This document shows positions 1 through 11,735 of a stretch of 64,000 bases of DNA, piece after piece (position 1 is the stretch's first letter; each line of letters opens with the position of its first letter). A model generated the notes under the pieces. That model saw nothing but the letters and a program-made list of their open reading frames with translations. It was not told the DNA's origin and made no database searches. A program made the translations under genes and the position numbers. The DNA lies in the NCBI GenBank assembly GCA_036362985.1, contig JAYGXS010000001.1:49895595-49959594 (forward strand), in the 5' to 3' direction. The DNA is from Ligula intestinalis (lineage: Eukaryota > Platyhelminthes > Cestoda > Diphyllobothriidea > Diphyllobothriidae).

Positions 1-289
1 AGAATTCTGTTTTTTTGACTGACTATGAGAGTCAACTCCAGAACCAAGAAGAAAATGTACAAGGTTCCTGTCACACTGGGGACCGGCCTGTGTCTCTCGA
101 GCACATTAATCTACCCCCTGCTTTTAAAACAGGTGTGTACGTCAGGATTTATTGACGTCAATAAGTTTCGTGACAGCTTCTCAACTGCACCTAATAGCTG
201 CATAAGGATGATAACGAAGAGAACACACAACAGTTTGAAATGTCCCAGAATAAATAGCATAACAACAAGGATCATAGTTCAGTCCAAAC

Positions 290-1320
290 AATGATCAAGT
301 AAAGGACACTTCATCAAATTTACATAAAGGAAGGAAGGGGAGATTTGGGAAGTTAATGAAAATCACTTGGAGGTTAAAACTAAGTGACCAATTACCAGGA
401 TAATTGGCGGTTGACAACATGTTCAAGCTGCTTGCATAGGTCGGGTTTCTCCTGCCATATGTAGGCAGCTTCCAAATAGCGCAGGGTTCGACTTGTTCGG
501 GCCCGAACAAGTACTCAAACGCTGTTTTAGCGTCGACAGGATGACCGCTGTCAAGTAAATTCTTGGTTACAGAGGACCGCGTTACTCTGTCTTCTGGCTT
601 GAAAAGCCATTTGGGCAAGTGCTTAGAGGCTCTGGCTGCCAGTTTCCTTTGCGTACGCCTAAAGAACTTGCATCCGCATGCGAATACGTACACACAGTTT
701 GAGGTGGCGTGCAATGGCAAAACATCCTTTGCCCGTTTTACTGGGAGGCATTTAGTAGGACTTACGAAGACGAGCTTTGCTGTGTTTTATGCCTTTCTGT
801 GGTACAGCGCAACCGTCGCTTGATTGTATTTGGAAGTTCACCACCCTCGATGGGTAAGGATATAATGACGGGCTATTTTGGAACTGACTATTCCATCCAT
901 TCTGACCGTAGAGAATTGCTCTACTTTTGAATAGAGCGAGCAGGATAGGCACAGTTAAGTAGGGCCATTTTGATGCGGCAAAGCTCTGCAGGCAAGGTTG
1001 CACTAGAGCAAATGTTCCTTCCTCGTTAAAAAGAGAGTATGTACCAGATTTCGCTTCGACTGAATTGGCACAAAACACATGAAATGTAGGTTTTGCCTTT
1101 TTCACGTATTTTATGAAAAAAACGAGCGCTCTATGGAATCAGCATCCTCTCTAAGCATGAGGACGTCTAGGAAGGGTAGCTTAATAAGCTCATCTGTTTT
1201 CATTGTGAATTTAAATTTCGGGAGAGTGACAGTCTTATTGTCTGTCGTTGCGATCCCGCTGCGTGGGGCTTTGTACTTTACGCGGCACCAGCCAAAAGAT
1301 ATTGCAGTTGACTCTTGAAA
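290..1320 (-). mobile_element. Penelope-like element fragment P1 (RT C-terminus plus GIY-YIG domain), degenerate
   Basis: The minus strand, read from about 1310 down to 300, matches the C-terminal half of a Penelope-like retroelement after allowing frameshifts. Near 1200 it reads MKTDELIKLPFLDVLM, the usual palm-to-thumb LPFLDVL block of these reverse transcriptases. Near 860 it reads SLPIEGGELPNTIKRRL, matching the pre-endonuclease block. At about 700-600 it reads CVYVFACGCKFFRRTQRKL followed by SKHLPKW, which is the start of the GIY-YIG endonuclease domain. The YIG signature is changed (KFF in its place). Several stops and frameshifts break the frame, so this is a dead fragment. Family assignment rests on motif recognition and the limits are approximate. 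Confidence 0.7.
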
Positions 1321-2434
1321 AGGCTTCTAAACTAGTGAGTCAGACAGATGCCAAAGGACTGAAACTATTCTGGCTCATGGCGTAAGATGTTTTGGGCTGC
1401 AATGGCTAGAAAAGTGGAATCGTTGTTCCCAATAGTATGCTCACTTCTGCTAGATGTTCCCGTAACTCTGAAATTCAAGACATTCGATAAATTCCCCAAT
1501 ATAAGGTTGAATTTTAATCAAAAGGCATCAGTTGCCGGAGAAGCAGGAATTTATGTTGATGGAGTTGATTCTATTTAGTACATTGAAACCAATCTAAGTT
1601 TCTTTAATTTAATTTTTTGATCACTTTCAACACAATGTAATATTCATTTACACTCGCTTACCAAGCATAAAAGTTAAACCACAAATTACGAACGACATTT
1701 AGGCAGTTGGAATAGATATTTTGGGTGGCCCTAAAGGACGCTTTTGCCCAGAAAACCTGTTTAAACAGAGAAAGGCCTTAACATAAAGTCTACCGAACTT
1801 ATTTCGTCTGAAGGCTAGTAGTGTACTGAATGAAATATTCACATAACAGCGTTCGCTTATCGTTTGTATACTGCTCCCAGCGTCAGTCCCCGAAGGAAAA
1901 CGCCATCAGAGGTTGCATAAGAGCATAAGTTTGAGTAGACTCGGGTTTACCGCTTGAAAGGTAAAACAGACCGTCATATTAAACTCTGTTTTGTCTTGGT
2001 CACTCCAACTCCAGAGATGACATGCCGTATCCCATTTGCATCGCAGTACACGCCAAGTCACTTCCTTTCAAGCTTTTTTTATTCTGAAGCATTGAACTGT
2101 TGTTGGCGCAGCGCTTGCTATCCCAGGTTGGAATAAACAGATCTTACTTTGAGATAATTCTATCTGCCCCAGATTGGTAGTAACCAGTTGCATTGCAGTG
2201 TGCCAGCGGAGAAGGGAAAGCTACCGTCAACGTGCATTCCCTTCTAAATTTTTCTGTGTTTTGGTAGACGCAACAATGCTTCGCATTACACGCACGTACG
2301 AGGTATGCGTTGACTGCCCTATGCAAGCTGCACGTTTGTCAGCAGTATTGATTTGAAAAGCTGATTGTGAATTCCTTCCAATGTTTCGCAATCAATTAAT
2401 TATTGTACAATTGTAACAATTTGTCAGTATTTGA
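1321..2434. other. Intergenic stretch without recognisable genes
   Basis: Only short ORFs without family motifs on either strand. No splice-bounded exon with recognisable content and no clear repeat boundary were found. It may hold the decayed 5' part of the adjacent minus-strand Penelope-like fragment, but no motif supports this. Confidence 0.4.
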
Positions 2435-2935
2435 AGACAGCGTATGTAGCAGAATTTAATGGTACCATAAATTTCGCGAGCGCTCATCAGCTACTTCCAC
2501 TCGCTGCATCAACATTATAACGAATGATAAATTCATACAAAAAAGCAACCCAAAACATCAAGGTCAATTGAATTAGCCAAGGGGCAGACAATAAATTAGG
2601 AAATTCAAACATTGTGGGCAGCAAAAAACGCTGTAAAAACGTCCAAGGCAAAAAGGTGGGAAGTGNNNNNNNNNNCACTTCCCACCTTTTTGCCTTGGAC
2701 GTTTTTACAGCGTTTTTTGCTGCCCACAATGTTTGAATTTCCTAATTTATTGATTGCCCCTTGGCTAATTCAATTGACCTTGATATTTTGGATCGATTTT
2801 CCTGTATGAATTCGATTCTGTAATTTATCATTCGTTATTCTGTTTATGCAGCGAGTGGAAGCGGCTGATAAGCGCTTGCGAAATTTATGGTGCCATTAAA
2901 TTCTGCTACATACGCTGCCTTCAAATTTGTACCTG
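2435..2935. repeat. Large imperfect inverted repeat flanking an assembly gap
   Basis: The sequence left of the gap (about 2435-2665) reappears in reverse complement to its right (about 2676-2935). The inner roughly 70 nt on each side (2598-2665 and 2676-2743) are essentially identical. The outer parts carry many substitutions and small indels: for example TTAATGGTACCATAAATTT on the left pairs with AAATTTATGGTGCCATTAA on the right. The divergence suggests two genuine inverted copies rather than a simple contig flip. A collapsed or mis-joined hairpin tip remains possible for the identical core. Confidence 0.8.
2666..2675. other. Assembly gap of 10 N
   Basis: Ten consecutive N lie exactly at the centre of the inverted repeat. 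Reads probably could not traverse the palindrome, or two contig ends were joined here. Confidence 0.99.
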
Positions 2936-5659
2936 GGAAACGATGTTTCAAATTTGTCATAAGCCTATTGCGAACAGGCGTGCTTGATGCAGGGTATTTA
3001 AAAATGAGTTTTGGGCTGAACGTGATTTGTGCATATCCCAAGCAGGGGAACGCAGCAATACGTGCCGTCTACAGACGAACATGAATCGTGTCAGTATCAA
3101 CACAGATGTTTGCGTTTTCTATATGGACATTGTGCATATATAAAAAGGAGACGTAAGCTTTCCTTGTCAATGATATTTTAGATTTAAGTTTAAACCATAT
3201 TCTCTCTTTCCTCTCCGATGAACTAATCCACGCTCCAAGCTAATTAATCATTTGACGATAGGAGTGGACGCAAACGGCTGATAAAGCTCAATAACCTTTC
3301 TACAAGTACCACACATGACATAATCCTCCCTGCAAAAATATCAGGCTTTCAAAAAGGGGGGGTACACTCGAAGTTCACGTGCGTGAATATCATCGACTCA
3401 TCATTTACAGGGGTTTTCTAAGCCTGACTTTCAGTGCACCCGTAAGTAAAGACACACCTATAGAGCTCACTGCGTGGTCGAAATTGCACAGTCAGTTGCC
3501 AACCTTCCAAGCCACAACTTTTAGCACGTCAGATTTCATTTAGCGAAGGATACAGCCCTGGAGCACTAAGAGTCAGCCTCTCGGCTCCCTCTCTCGCAGA
3601 CTAGTTGACTGAATGGACCTCCCAGTCATCTGGTGCTGTTGTCCACTACTTATAGATTGGTTTATGCGTGTAGAAGTACTATTTTATGCAACGGTAGGTT
3701 ATGCGAACCCGCCTACTCACCACTAATTGCAGGATAGTATAAAACTAGAATGGTGGTCATGTGAATCCTAAAGTTTGGCTCACACTGCGGATAAGTTGCA
3801 AAATGTGCGCAAAAAAACATCAAAATAAGTAATTTTTCGCTTAATTTATTAATCTTAGCCTAAATATAGCAATTAAATTGGAACAGATATTTTTAAAAAA
3901 TCAACAAAACGCAACTCTGAGGGAATAAAAGGAATTTTAATGACAAAAGCCACAATAAAGCGATTTTGCGTATGCCGTCATACGGCTGAGGTAGAGGGTT
4001 TCGTCCCATACCTATGAAATTATAAACCAACCCAGGCCAGGCAATGTATTATAAAATCAAGGGGCTTACATAACCTATCCTTAATTTATTTTGTTACAAA
4101 ACATGTATGGTCTTTCGAGCGTCTTACAAATTTGGCCTTGACTCTGCAGCATTAATGAAGTTCTAATGAACTCCATTGAAGCGTTTCTTCCTGCACAAAA
4201 GAGAGGACCAAGGATTTCACTTTCGTGGGCATTTGCTGCAGATCTTTCTGCTAAGCTTGCCTCTCCTCATCAGAGAGGGTTAACCGACATAAACCTGCAC
4301 AACAAAAGTCCAATATGTTAAAATTCTTTTGGATTAGATGCCCTCAAAACTTACGCTTACCTCCGTTACAAAGCGTGTGAACTAGAAGAAGGCCTCTTAA
4401 TTTGGCATCGCAGACTGTGAAAGTCTCACACGTTCCTCGTCTCCAGGGCATGGTCCACGTTGGAATACACACCAGATTTAGTTAAGCTGTACTTTTAAGT
4501 CACGCAAGAATATCCAGAAGTTTTTTCAGAGCGCTTCAGAAGTGTCACATTAATCAAAATTAGGGATAAATCACCGTACGTTTCCAATGAACTAAAACAC
4601 TTTTTAGATTATAAGACTTCTTAGGGAACAGGAAGAGACAAAGTTGCACTCTGCACTTCGCTGAAATTCCTCAAGCCGCTGTAATCAGCGGAATTCCTTA
4701 AGTGAATTCTTTTGCATTGTGATTTATTGTCAAACTGATCTCAGTGCAAACTGCACTTACTAGATTCTATCTTTACTGTCGCCTACGAACATCTTGTTTT
4801 AGAAAAGAAGACTACCGGTTTAGTTTTTTTGCTTTTCCTCCTTCTTCTCACTTCGTGCATACAGTTGTTCATGTTTGATAAAATTTTAAGGTAATTCGTC
4901 TTTCATACTTGTGTAATGACACAAATAGGTAACATCAATTTATTTCCCAGGCAAATATTTTTTACTTCATAACTTCGTGATTGTGGGATCTTTGAAGATA
5001 ACTCGCCACTTACTCGCGAATTTGTGACCACCGTTTTTTACACCTACGTCGATAAGTATTACGGTAAAATATTTAAAAACTTTGGAATCACTCCCAAGGT
5101 GCTCGTTGGAGTGCACAAATATAGTATTGCTTGTAGAATCTCCATTGAGAAGAAGAAGAAAACTTAATTGCTTCCTGGGACACGGATATTCGCTTGTATT
5201 GGCAGAATCTCCATTCTTGTTTTCTAAACAGTACATTATCACAGTAAATAAAATGGTAATAGATAAATAAAATGTGATAACCTCGACATATTGTGTGAAA
5301 ACCATGCTCTTGAATCTTTAAAAACCATCTTCGAGGTCAAAGGGATCTAAGAGTAATGACAGAAATATGCATTATTTTAACAAAAGGTTTTTGTTTGAAA
5401 ACAATTTTTTGCACACGTTTCATAAGCATACCAAACGACTTTAAATTGCAATTTTTGTAAAGAAGCAACTGTTAATTGTCTCCCACGCAAACCCTGACAT
5501 AAAAAACAAAATTGACCCAAAGATGGGCATTATGTGAATAAGTAAAATACAAACTTAAACAATCCAATAGGAACTATTACCATTTGGTTGGCAGTTTTGA
5601 AAATCCGGCGGAGTCCTACAAGGTGGCCGCTCATGGTCGTTTCCTTTTGACCTTAAAGT
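2936..5659. other. AT-rich intergenic stretch, nothing recognised
   Basis: No coding motif, RNA gene or bounded repeat was identified. The longest ORF is a 112-residue minus-strand frame (4967-5305). It has a hydrophobic start and no recognised family, and I do not call it a gene. A minus-strand CTGATGA followed by GAAA occurs at 4245-4273 but lacks a convincing stem between them. Confidence 0.4.
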
Positions 5660-6060
5660 TATTTATTGGTAAAGATTTAAGATTAAGATTTAGGATTAGG
5701 TGCAGTGAAATTTTTAACTTAGTTGTGAACTTTCCCTAACGAAAAGGCAATAAGATTTAATTCTTATACGCTAGATCCATCGCCAACCAGAACATTAAGG
5801 CTAAACCTAAACTTAAACCAAACCCTCACCCTAAGTGCTAAGTGCTAAGTCCTTTCTCTCGCCACAGAGTTAACTCTAGCACTAACCCTGAACTTTATGG
5901 TAACCCAAACACAAAATTAAATTCACACCCAAACGGTGACCTCAAATCCGCTTAATCAAACCTTCATCCTATTCCACGAAACCTGACACTTTCCCAACCT
6001 CATACCCTGACAATGACCTCAACTCCAAACCTAGACCTACCATTAATACTGACGTCAAAA
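5660..6060. repeat. Degenerate telomere-like (TTAGG / CCTAA) tract
   Basis: A run of variants of the animal telomere unit. It starts G-rich (AAGATTTAGGATTAGG near 5685) and then switches to C-rich variants such as AACCCTCACCCTAAGTGCTAAGTGCTAAGTCC and CACTAACCCTGAAC (5815-5900), followed by looser AACC-containing words to about 6050. Flatworm telomeres are TTAGGG, so an old interstitial telomeric or telomere-like satellite is possible. The units are too diverged to be sure. Confidence 0.35.
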
Positions 6061-7519
6061 TGAAATGATCTAGTGCGTCCTGCTTCTAGGTCCACGCTAC
6101 CATTACTATTGCTGGATTCCCAAATCAAAGGGAGGCTTCTTCATCATGACCTATCCAACTGTTCGGTTTTTCTATGGGAAAAGGCTCCTTAAAAATGTTG
6201 GAGTTAGAAAAGGCCTCAGGGGGTATTCAAGCACGAATGGACGGTAATAAAGTAGTTAAATAGTGAAATATATCTCTTTCTCCCTGCAAAAAAAACTCGA
6301 AAACCTAATTTCTCTCTAAACGACCCTTGGAAGTAAAACTTTGCGCGCCCTCACAGAACATTTTATCACATTTCCTGAGGTATCAGTTGGAACACGTAAG
6401 TTATGTCGTAGCTCGCGTGCGTTTCGCGAATGTTCATGTTAAGAAATTGAACCGAGAGAATGTTGGTGTATTTGAAGCAATTTATAATTTTTACCCAGTA
6501 CGGCAAAAGCATATTATTTCTATCTTCTAGTCCAAGATATATTCAAAACTTACTTCAGTGAATTTTCAGGTTTGCCACATACTGTATGAGGCTTTTTGGG
6601 TTAATATTCGCCTTTCCAAACAAGACCGTCATCAAGCTGAAAGGCAGATGCAAGATACAGCTCAACTCTTCCCCAAAGCTAAAGTTGTTCTCGGTACTTA
6701 CTGCGCTCTTTATGTATGCGTATATGTAGGCTCACTACACCTGACGATGCGATGCGTACACAGGTCAACTTCTCTTGGACTCGATCAATGCGAACACATC
6801 CCTCTGTCTAGATAGACAAAGTGGTGATATTTTCAAAAAAATCTTCCCCAATGGCCAACTATTATCCTTTGGTGATAAACTATCTATTCGCAAATGTTCC
6901 AGAAACTACTTCTTTCAATACGCGCATAATTTTTATATGCAGTCAATGGAAATTAAGATTTTCTAGGTGTAAACCCTCAATTTCACCACAATCAATAAAC
7001 ACTGAAGACGCGTTAAAAAGGCAGGAGTCACCCTGTTTCCCAGCCCATCCTCACGATCGTTAACAACTCTGAAGCTGCGGTCTGCATCTTTTCAGTTTCG
7101 ATCATCAGACTATTTATGAGCATATACTGACATGCTGGTTGCTAGGATCGTCAAATGCGAATGTGCGACATAAATACTCGTTGTTTGTTAGCGTTGTTCT
7201 TGGGGTGACCATTTACCGATGTATGGAGTTGAGTTATGTTTTCTGGTATAAAGAAAAACCAGATGGTTAAACTAAATGATTCGTTCTGCGAGTTTTTCCA
7301 TGCTTTATTTTAGGAGTCGATTTGACAAGCAGATAGTTTCAGCAACTCTCCATCAGGCCAATACATTTGCAGTGATTATGAAAATCATACAGTTGCTGCC
7401 TTTATTAAGCGATGCATCAAACGAGTTGGTAAGATGACGCCTGAAGACTGCGATTACAAGCGCTTTCCTTCATGAACTCTACCCTTCTACGATTGGGAAG
7501 TTAAGACCGACTCTTGTTC
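6061..7519. other. Intergenic stretch, nothing recognised
   Basis: Short ORFs only. A minus-strand CTGATGA-TC-GAAAC word lies at 7095-7108; it is discussed with the hammerhead-like motifs. No gene or bounded element could be supported. Confidence 0.4.
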
Positions 7520-7850
7520 AGTACCACATCTATGTGCATTTACTCTTTCACTTTCTCCTTTGGAGCAACATACATCGGCCGAACAACCAGACGCCTGGAA
7601 AAGAGGGTACGTGAGCATATACCGGCCTGGTTACGTAAGGGTTAAACTACATCGGTCTCGAGTTCTATCGTTGCACACCTTGGCGACACGAATCATCATA
7701 TTGATACTGCTGAAGCCTTTTGAGGTTGTCTACCGGATACCAGTTAACCTTCTCAAAGGTTTATGTCAACGAGTGCTTGCAACAGCCAAAGCAGTGGCTA
7801 TACGGCTATCGAATTCACTGCTGTTCTGTCAGCAGATGTATTTGTATTCC
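7520..7850 (+). mobile_element. Penelope-like element fragment P2 (GIY-YIG endonuclease), degenerate
   Basis: The plus strand encodes CIYSFTFSFGATYIGRT followed by RRLEKRVREHIPAW (about 7530-7635), the N-terminal half of the GIY-YIG endonuclease domain of Penelope-like elements. After in-frame stops and a frameshift it continues with VSSSIVAHLGDTNHHID, then VVYRIP and a segment resembling the C-terminal end of the domain, to about 7830. The YIG signature and the following arginine are kept. The Cys-x-Cys normally just before it has become Phe-x-Phe. The reverse transcriptase part was not found upstream, so this is a 5'-truncated, non-functional copy. It lies in the opposite orientation to P1. 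Confidence 0.8.
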
Positions 7851-8959
7851 CTAAGAACTATTGTTTTTTTGTGAGAGCAGCTACGGCAGACCAATTTGAG
7901 TTGCTCTGTGCTAATCGGCTATGCTTTAGCCCAAATATCAAGAAAGTCTCGAGTTTATTTCAGGATCCAAGCAGTCGCTATGAGCTTATTTAAAAATACA
8001 ATCCTTCGAAACTTCCAATGTGGCCTAAAACGGAAAGATTTCTTTGTTAGTTTTAACCAACTTGTCTGTTGTGCATTATTTATTCGGGTACTAATTTGAA
8101 GACGCGAAATCTCTACGTCACAGATAAGCTTTCCGTAACAATCAGGACAAGCTAGCATATTTTTAAAAAAACTGAAGTAAGTTAACCCTTATTTAGATTA
8201 ACGGTGTAGGGATGGAGGTACGAATTACCCTCTTAGTTATCATCGTTTTCTAACTAACCAATGAAGAAATGGCAAGAACCGTCCACACGAACTTGACCAG
8301 CGCCTTCAGTCACCAATTGCAACAACAAGTAAAATTTCCAGTTCTGCATTTATCAGGTTTACCACCCTCACAAGAAGATCGTAGTGGTGACTTTTCTGTG
8401 CTGTTAGTTTTTATACAAGTGAAAGTGCGTATCAAATAAATCGCACTTTCTTCCTCTCCCGCGTACCCTGACCATGTTTCAGTGACAAGGCCGGGTCTTG
8501 ATGACGAATGATGGGCGTAGGCGTAGACGTAGTGTCTGGCATAACTGAATCAACGTTGACTTATTTCGCACATATTCTGATCCATATACGCGTGTGCAGA
8601 TAAGCGATTTCAGTCTTTTCGATATATCTCTGAAAGGCGAACTCTAAAGACGTTGATACCATGAACTTTTTGAGATTTTTATTGCGCCTCTTAGTGGGCT
8701 TGACACTAAAACCCGTCCTTAGAGAGGCAGCATGCGATAAAGCTGACGAATGCACAGGGCTGCACTATTTATAGATTACGGCTGCCATACCACCATGCGC
8801 TTACCTAAAACGGGCAACTCACGCATACATCAGGGATGTTCGCATTTGCATCGAAAATGGTCCCGTCCACTGCAGGTTGACGCTAAGATGAACCACTCTG
8901 CGCATGCATTTTTGTGCTTTATGAGTCTGCTGGCCGGATAACTGTCACACTAATCGAAG
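7851..8959. other. Intergenic stretch, nothing recognised
   Basis: No recognisable coding motif on either strand. The minus ORF at 8561-8755 and the plus ORF at 8750-8941 show no family features. Confidence 0.4.
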
Positions 8960-9190
8960 CTTAACTCGGGACCATAAGTTTCTTACCTGCGGGCAAACCA
9001 ACCTTTGATGTACATAGTTACCTAGCAACTCTATCCTGTAAATGTTCAAATATTTACGTGTCCACTGTATTAATCTACTACTCTTCCCTATAGATTGATT
9101 CCCAAACATGAGGCCAATAACTGTCTTAGGTTTCTCATCGACAGAGATTGTCCTAGGAACCATTTGCGAGTGCGAATTGCCAAACACTTG
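8960..9190. repeat. Dispersed repeat, copy 1
   Basis: About 230 bp similar to 10460-10690. For example ACATAGTTACCTAGCAACTC here corresponds to ATATAGTTGCGCAGCAGCTC there, and AGATTGATTCCCAAACATGA to AAATTGATTCCAAAACACGA. Both read in the same orientation. The minus frame gives the weakly conserved peptide EKPxxxIGL, which could be a remnant of a transposon ORF, but I do not recognise the family. Confidence 0.55.
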
Positions 9191-10056
9191 GCGGCAGCGC
9201 TGCAGAGATATGACGCTAATTTTCAAGTCTAGTTCGCGCGAAGAGGTCCTGCCACATTTGTAAGTTCGCTGAGGCCGAAATGCACGTGTAATGGCCGCGG
9301 ATGTTGAGGTAAGCATACACTTCAATGAATAGATCACTTGTTTAATTCGCCTGATGTAACACCGAACAGGGTCTTTTATCACCACGAGCACACGAACGCA
9401 AAGGAAGGTAGAAGAATAAAGAGGTAATAACAAATAAGATATGTTGTGATAAAAAAAGTTAGTAAACAGTGAAGAGGGGGAGGTAACGATACCAAGAAAC
9501 TGTACAATCGATCCATTTGGATTGAGGGGCGGTCACAGAATATCAGTTAGATACTGGTAGGGAAATCAGTGCTATGGACAACTGCGGATGAGGGCCATGG
9601 GAGTGCTGACGGTAAGGAGACGACGACACGGTACGATAAGTTAACGAGCGGGGAGTACTTTTAGCAAAGGGAATCGGAAGGAACACCGGCATCTTAATCA
9701 ACGGACGTTTGCAGCATCCTCATTCGGACCGGCGCAATAAGTGACCTTGGTTCGTTCAAACAGCCATGGTCCAGTGTGGTTCGTTACAACTCAAGGGGTG
9801 ACAATCACGTAAGCCGCGAGTCGCTTCAGTCATGATCAAATAAGAGACCCGGCTCAATTAACGGGTACATTGACCTCCCCAACGTCCATTCAGCGTCGAG
9901 ACGTAGTTTGGCTGAAGAAATTTAGCTACTAGGAGAGCGCACAGGCGAGCACACGTTCCAACGCCAGTACCGGCAAATCGGGTAACTGAGCCCTCATCAC
10001 GCCGACTTTCAACCCGGCGGATAAACTTTCAGGGTATGACGATCCACATGATCCGA
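9191..10056. other. GC-richer intergenic stretch, nothing recognised
   Basis: Local base composition is richer in G and C than the flanks, with many CpG. No ORF of note, RNA gene or defined repeat could be supported. Confidence 0.4.
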
Positions 10057-10210
10057 AAAAGAAGACGCAACCACTGGAACAAGACCTTTATTTTCCTGAC
10101 GTTTCCTATTCCATCGGGAATCCTCAATCATAGGTAATGGTTACATAGTCTGAGTCATGCGCTCTTTTGCCAGTTGTCGCGTCTTCTTCTTCTGAACTGT
10201 TTCCTGGAAC
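10057..10210 (-). repeat. Penelope-type terminal repeat with hammerhead-like hairpin (short copy)
   Basis: It begins AGAAGACGCAACCACTGGAA, continues through CTGACGTTTCCTATTCCATC, and ends in the opposite sense with CCAGTTGTCGCGTCTTCTTC. The two ends are therefore inverted relative to each other. The same design recurs at 47403-47785. On the minus strand (10131 to 10097) the words TGATTGA, a GATTCC/GGAAT hairpin and GAAACGTC follow each other, resembling a mutated hammerhead core. Penelope-like elements are known to carry hammerhead motifs; assignment of this copy to that class is an inference. Confidence 0.45.
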
Positions 10211-10459
10211 TCGCAGATTTACGTCTATTTATCCACATGCTGGTGGCCATCAAACAATAAGCGCACCAGGGGGCAATCACCATCATTAATGGGGGGTGCT
10301 TTTAATTGTCATATATATGCAGTAGCCCACCCACTGCACCCACTGCGCATCCCTGTGTTTGAACTACCCTTATCTGATACTGTCTCCGAAGCTAGTTTCA
10401 TGATGGAATCCGGAACGTCAGGTGGAAAAAAGTCATCATCGAACGATAAAGTGAACGTC

Positions 10460-10690
10460 TTCTCAACTGCTCCTGGGACTCAATTTTTCCCTTGCAGCAG
10501 CAATATAGTTGCGCAGCAGCTCTGTTCTGTAAATGTTTAAATGTCCGTGGGTCTGTTCTTCTCGAGGACAGATTATAAATTGATTCCAAAACACGAGGCC
10601 TATAAATGCCTCGGGTTTCTCATTCAAAAAGACTGTCATAAAAACCCATTCTAAGGCGGTGCGACTTTAAGCCTACGGTTGTTTCGATTA
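10460..10690. repeat. Dispersed repeat, copy 2
   Basis: Second copy of the repeat described at 8960-9190, same orientation, about 1.5 kb downstream. Similarity is interrupted by small indels. Confidence 0.55.
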
Positions 10691-10984
10691 AGGATCAAGT
10701 AATCATATCTTCAAAACAACGAGCTTTAGTACTTATTTATAGCCGCAGTGCTGCAGGAACCCTACGCTAGACTCACTCGTTCTCAAGTCTCTGTCCCGTA
10801 CGCCAAACAAATTCAAGTAGCTGATATGATTCAAAAACCCATGCCTTCTATCTGAAGACATGTGTCGAAAACACCCTCTTTTGAGTGGGATCTAACTAAC
10901 AATCAGTCCCTTTGCTAGCAAACCATACTCGCGAGGCTACAGCACTAATAAAGATGTCGTTGAATAACGTCACACGGTTGTTGC

Positions 10985-11140
10985 ATGAACGGTCAAAGAT
11001 ACAGACTATTCCTATAGCTACGGTTATTATTGCGGTTTTTGGATTACCTGTGCACTGAGAATGCCTCAAAACAAAAACGCCACCAGAATGCTGAGAAGTT
11101 AAATAAAATCAAGCCGAAATTTCAGCCCTGATTTCAATTC
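10985..11140. repeat. Direct repeat pair, copy 1
   Basis: About 155 bp. The word ACCTGTGCACTGA followed by CAAAACxxAAACGC and AAAATTTCAG-type ends recurs in the same orientation at 11590-11735. Both copies are diverged and neither has coding content. Confidence 0.55.
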
Positions 11141-11589
11141 TTTCCATTGGCTTGTAATCTATTTTCAGCCCGTGGCGCCTCGCCTGAGTCCTATCTTTCA
11201 GGTAAAAATGCAGAGGCGCCTTGAGTGCTTACTTAAGTAACTTTTTCTCGTTATCGACGAGCAAGGAAGATAATATCGGTAGTCATTTGCACCGCCGGAG
11301 AACATTAAAGGAATAACTTCATAACCAGCAGAATGGTAGTTCGTTGGTCGTTTTGCTCATTTATATTTCTCATAGCCCTCTTATCAGGAAATTTCGGATG
11401 AGGAAATTAAACTTAATGGCTTTCTTTCTCGTTATAAACCACTGTGCGACATACGTTTTTAATGTTAAACTTAATAATTCCTTATCAAATCACTAACAAA
11501 AAGTTCTACTCATGCAGAGCAGTTCTGTGTATGTTGTTGGCATTTTATCCTTTAGCTGAATGCTTACACTGTTGAACTTGTTTCCTCTG

Positions 11590-11735
11590 GAAGTTAAATG
11601 TCAAAACTATTATTGTACCTACGATTATTATTACAGCTTTCCGAGTACCTGTGCACTGAAGACGCCTAAACACAAAACGCAAACGGAATCCTGATATGTT
11701 AAGGAAAATTAACCCAAAATTTCAGTTGTCTCCGA
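11590..11735. repeat. Direct repeat pair, copy 2
   Basis: Second copy of the 10985-11140 repeat: TACCTGTGCACTGAAGACGC here against TACCTGTGCACTGAGAATGC there. It may be an old local duplication or a short transposon family. Confidence 0.55.

Noticed and set aside
4245..4273. Minus-strand CTGATGA with GAAA 18 nt later, hammerhead-like
   Set aside because: The intervening 18 nt do not form a proper stem II, and GAAA is followed by G rather than C.
4967..5305. 112-codon minus-strand ORF
   Set aside because: No motif, no splice context and composition like the AT-rich surroundings; probably chance.
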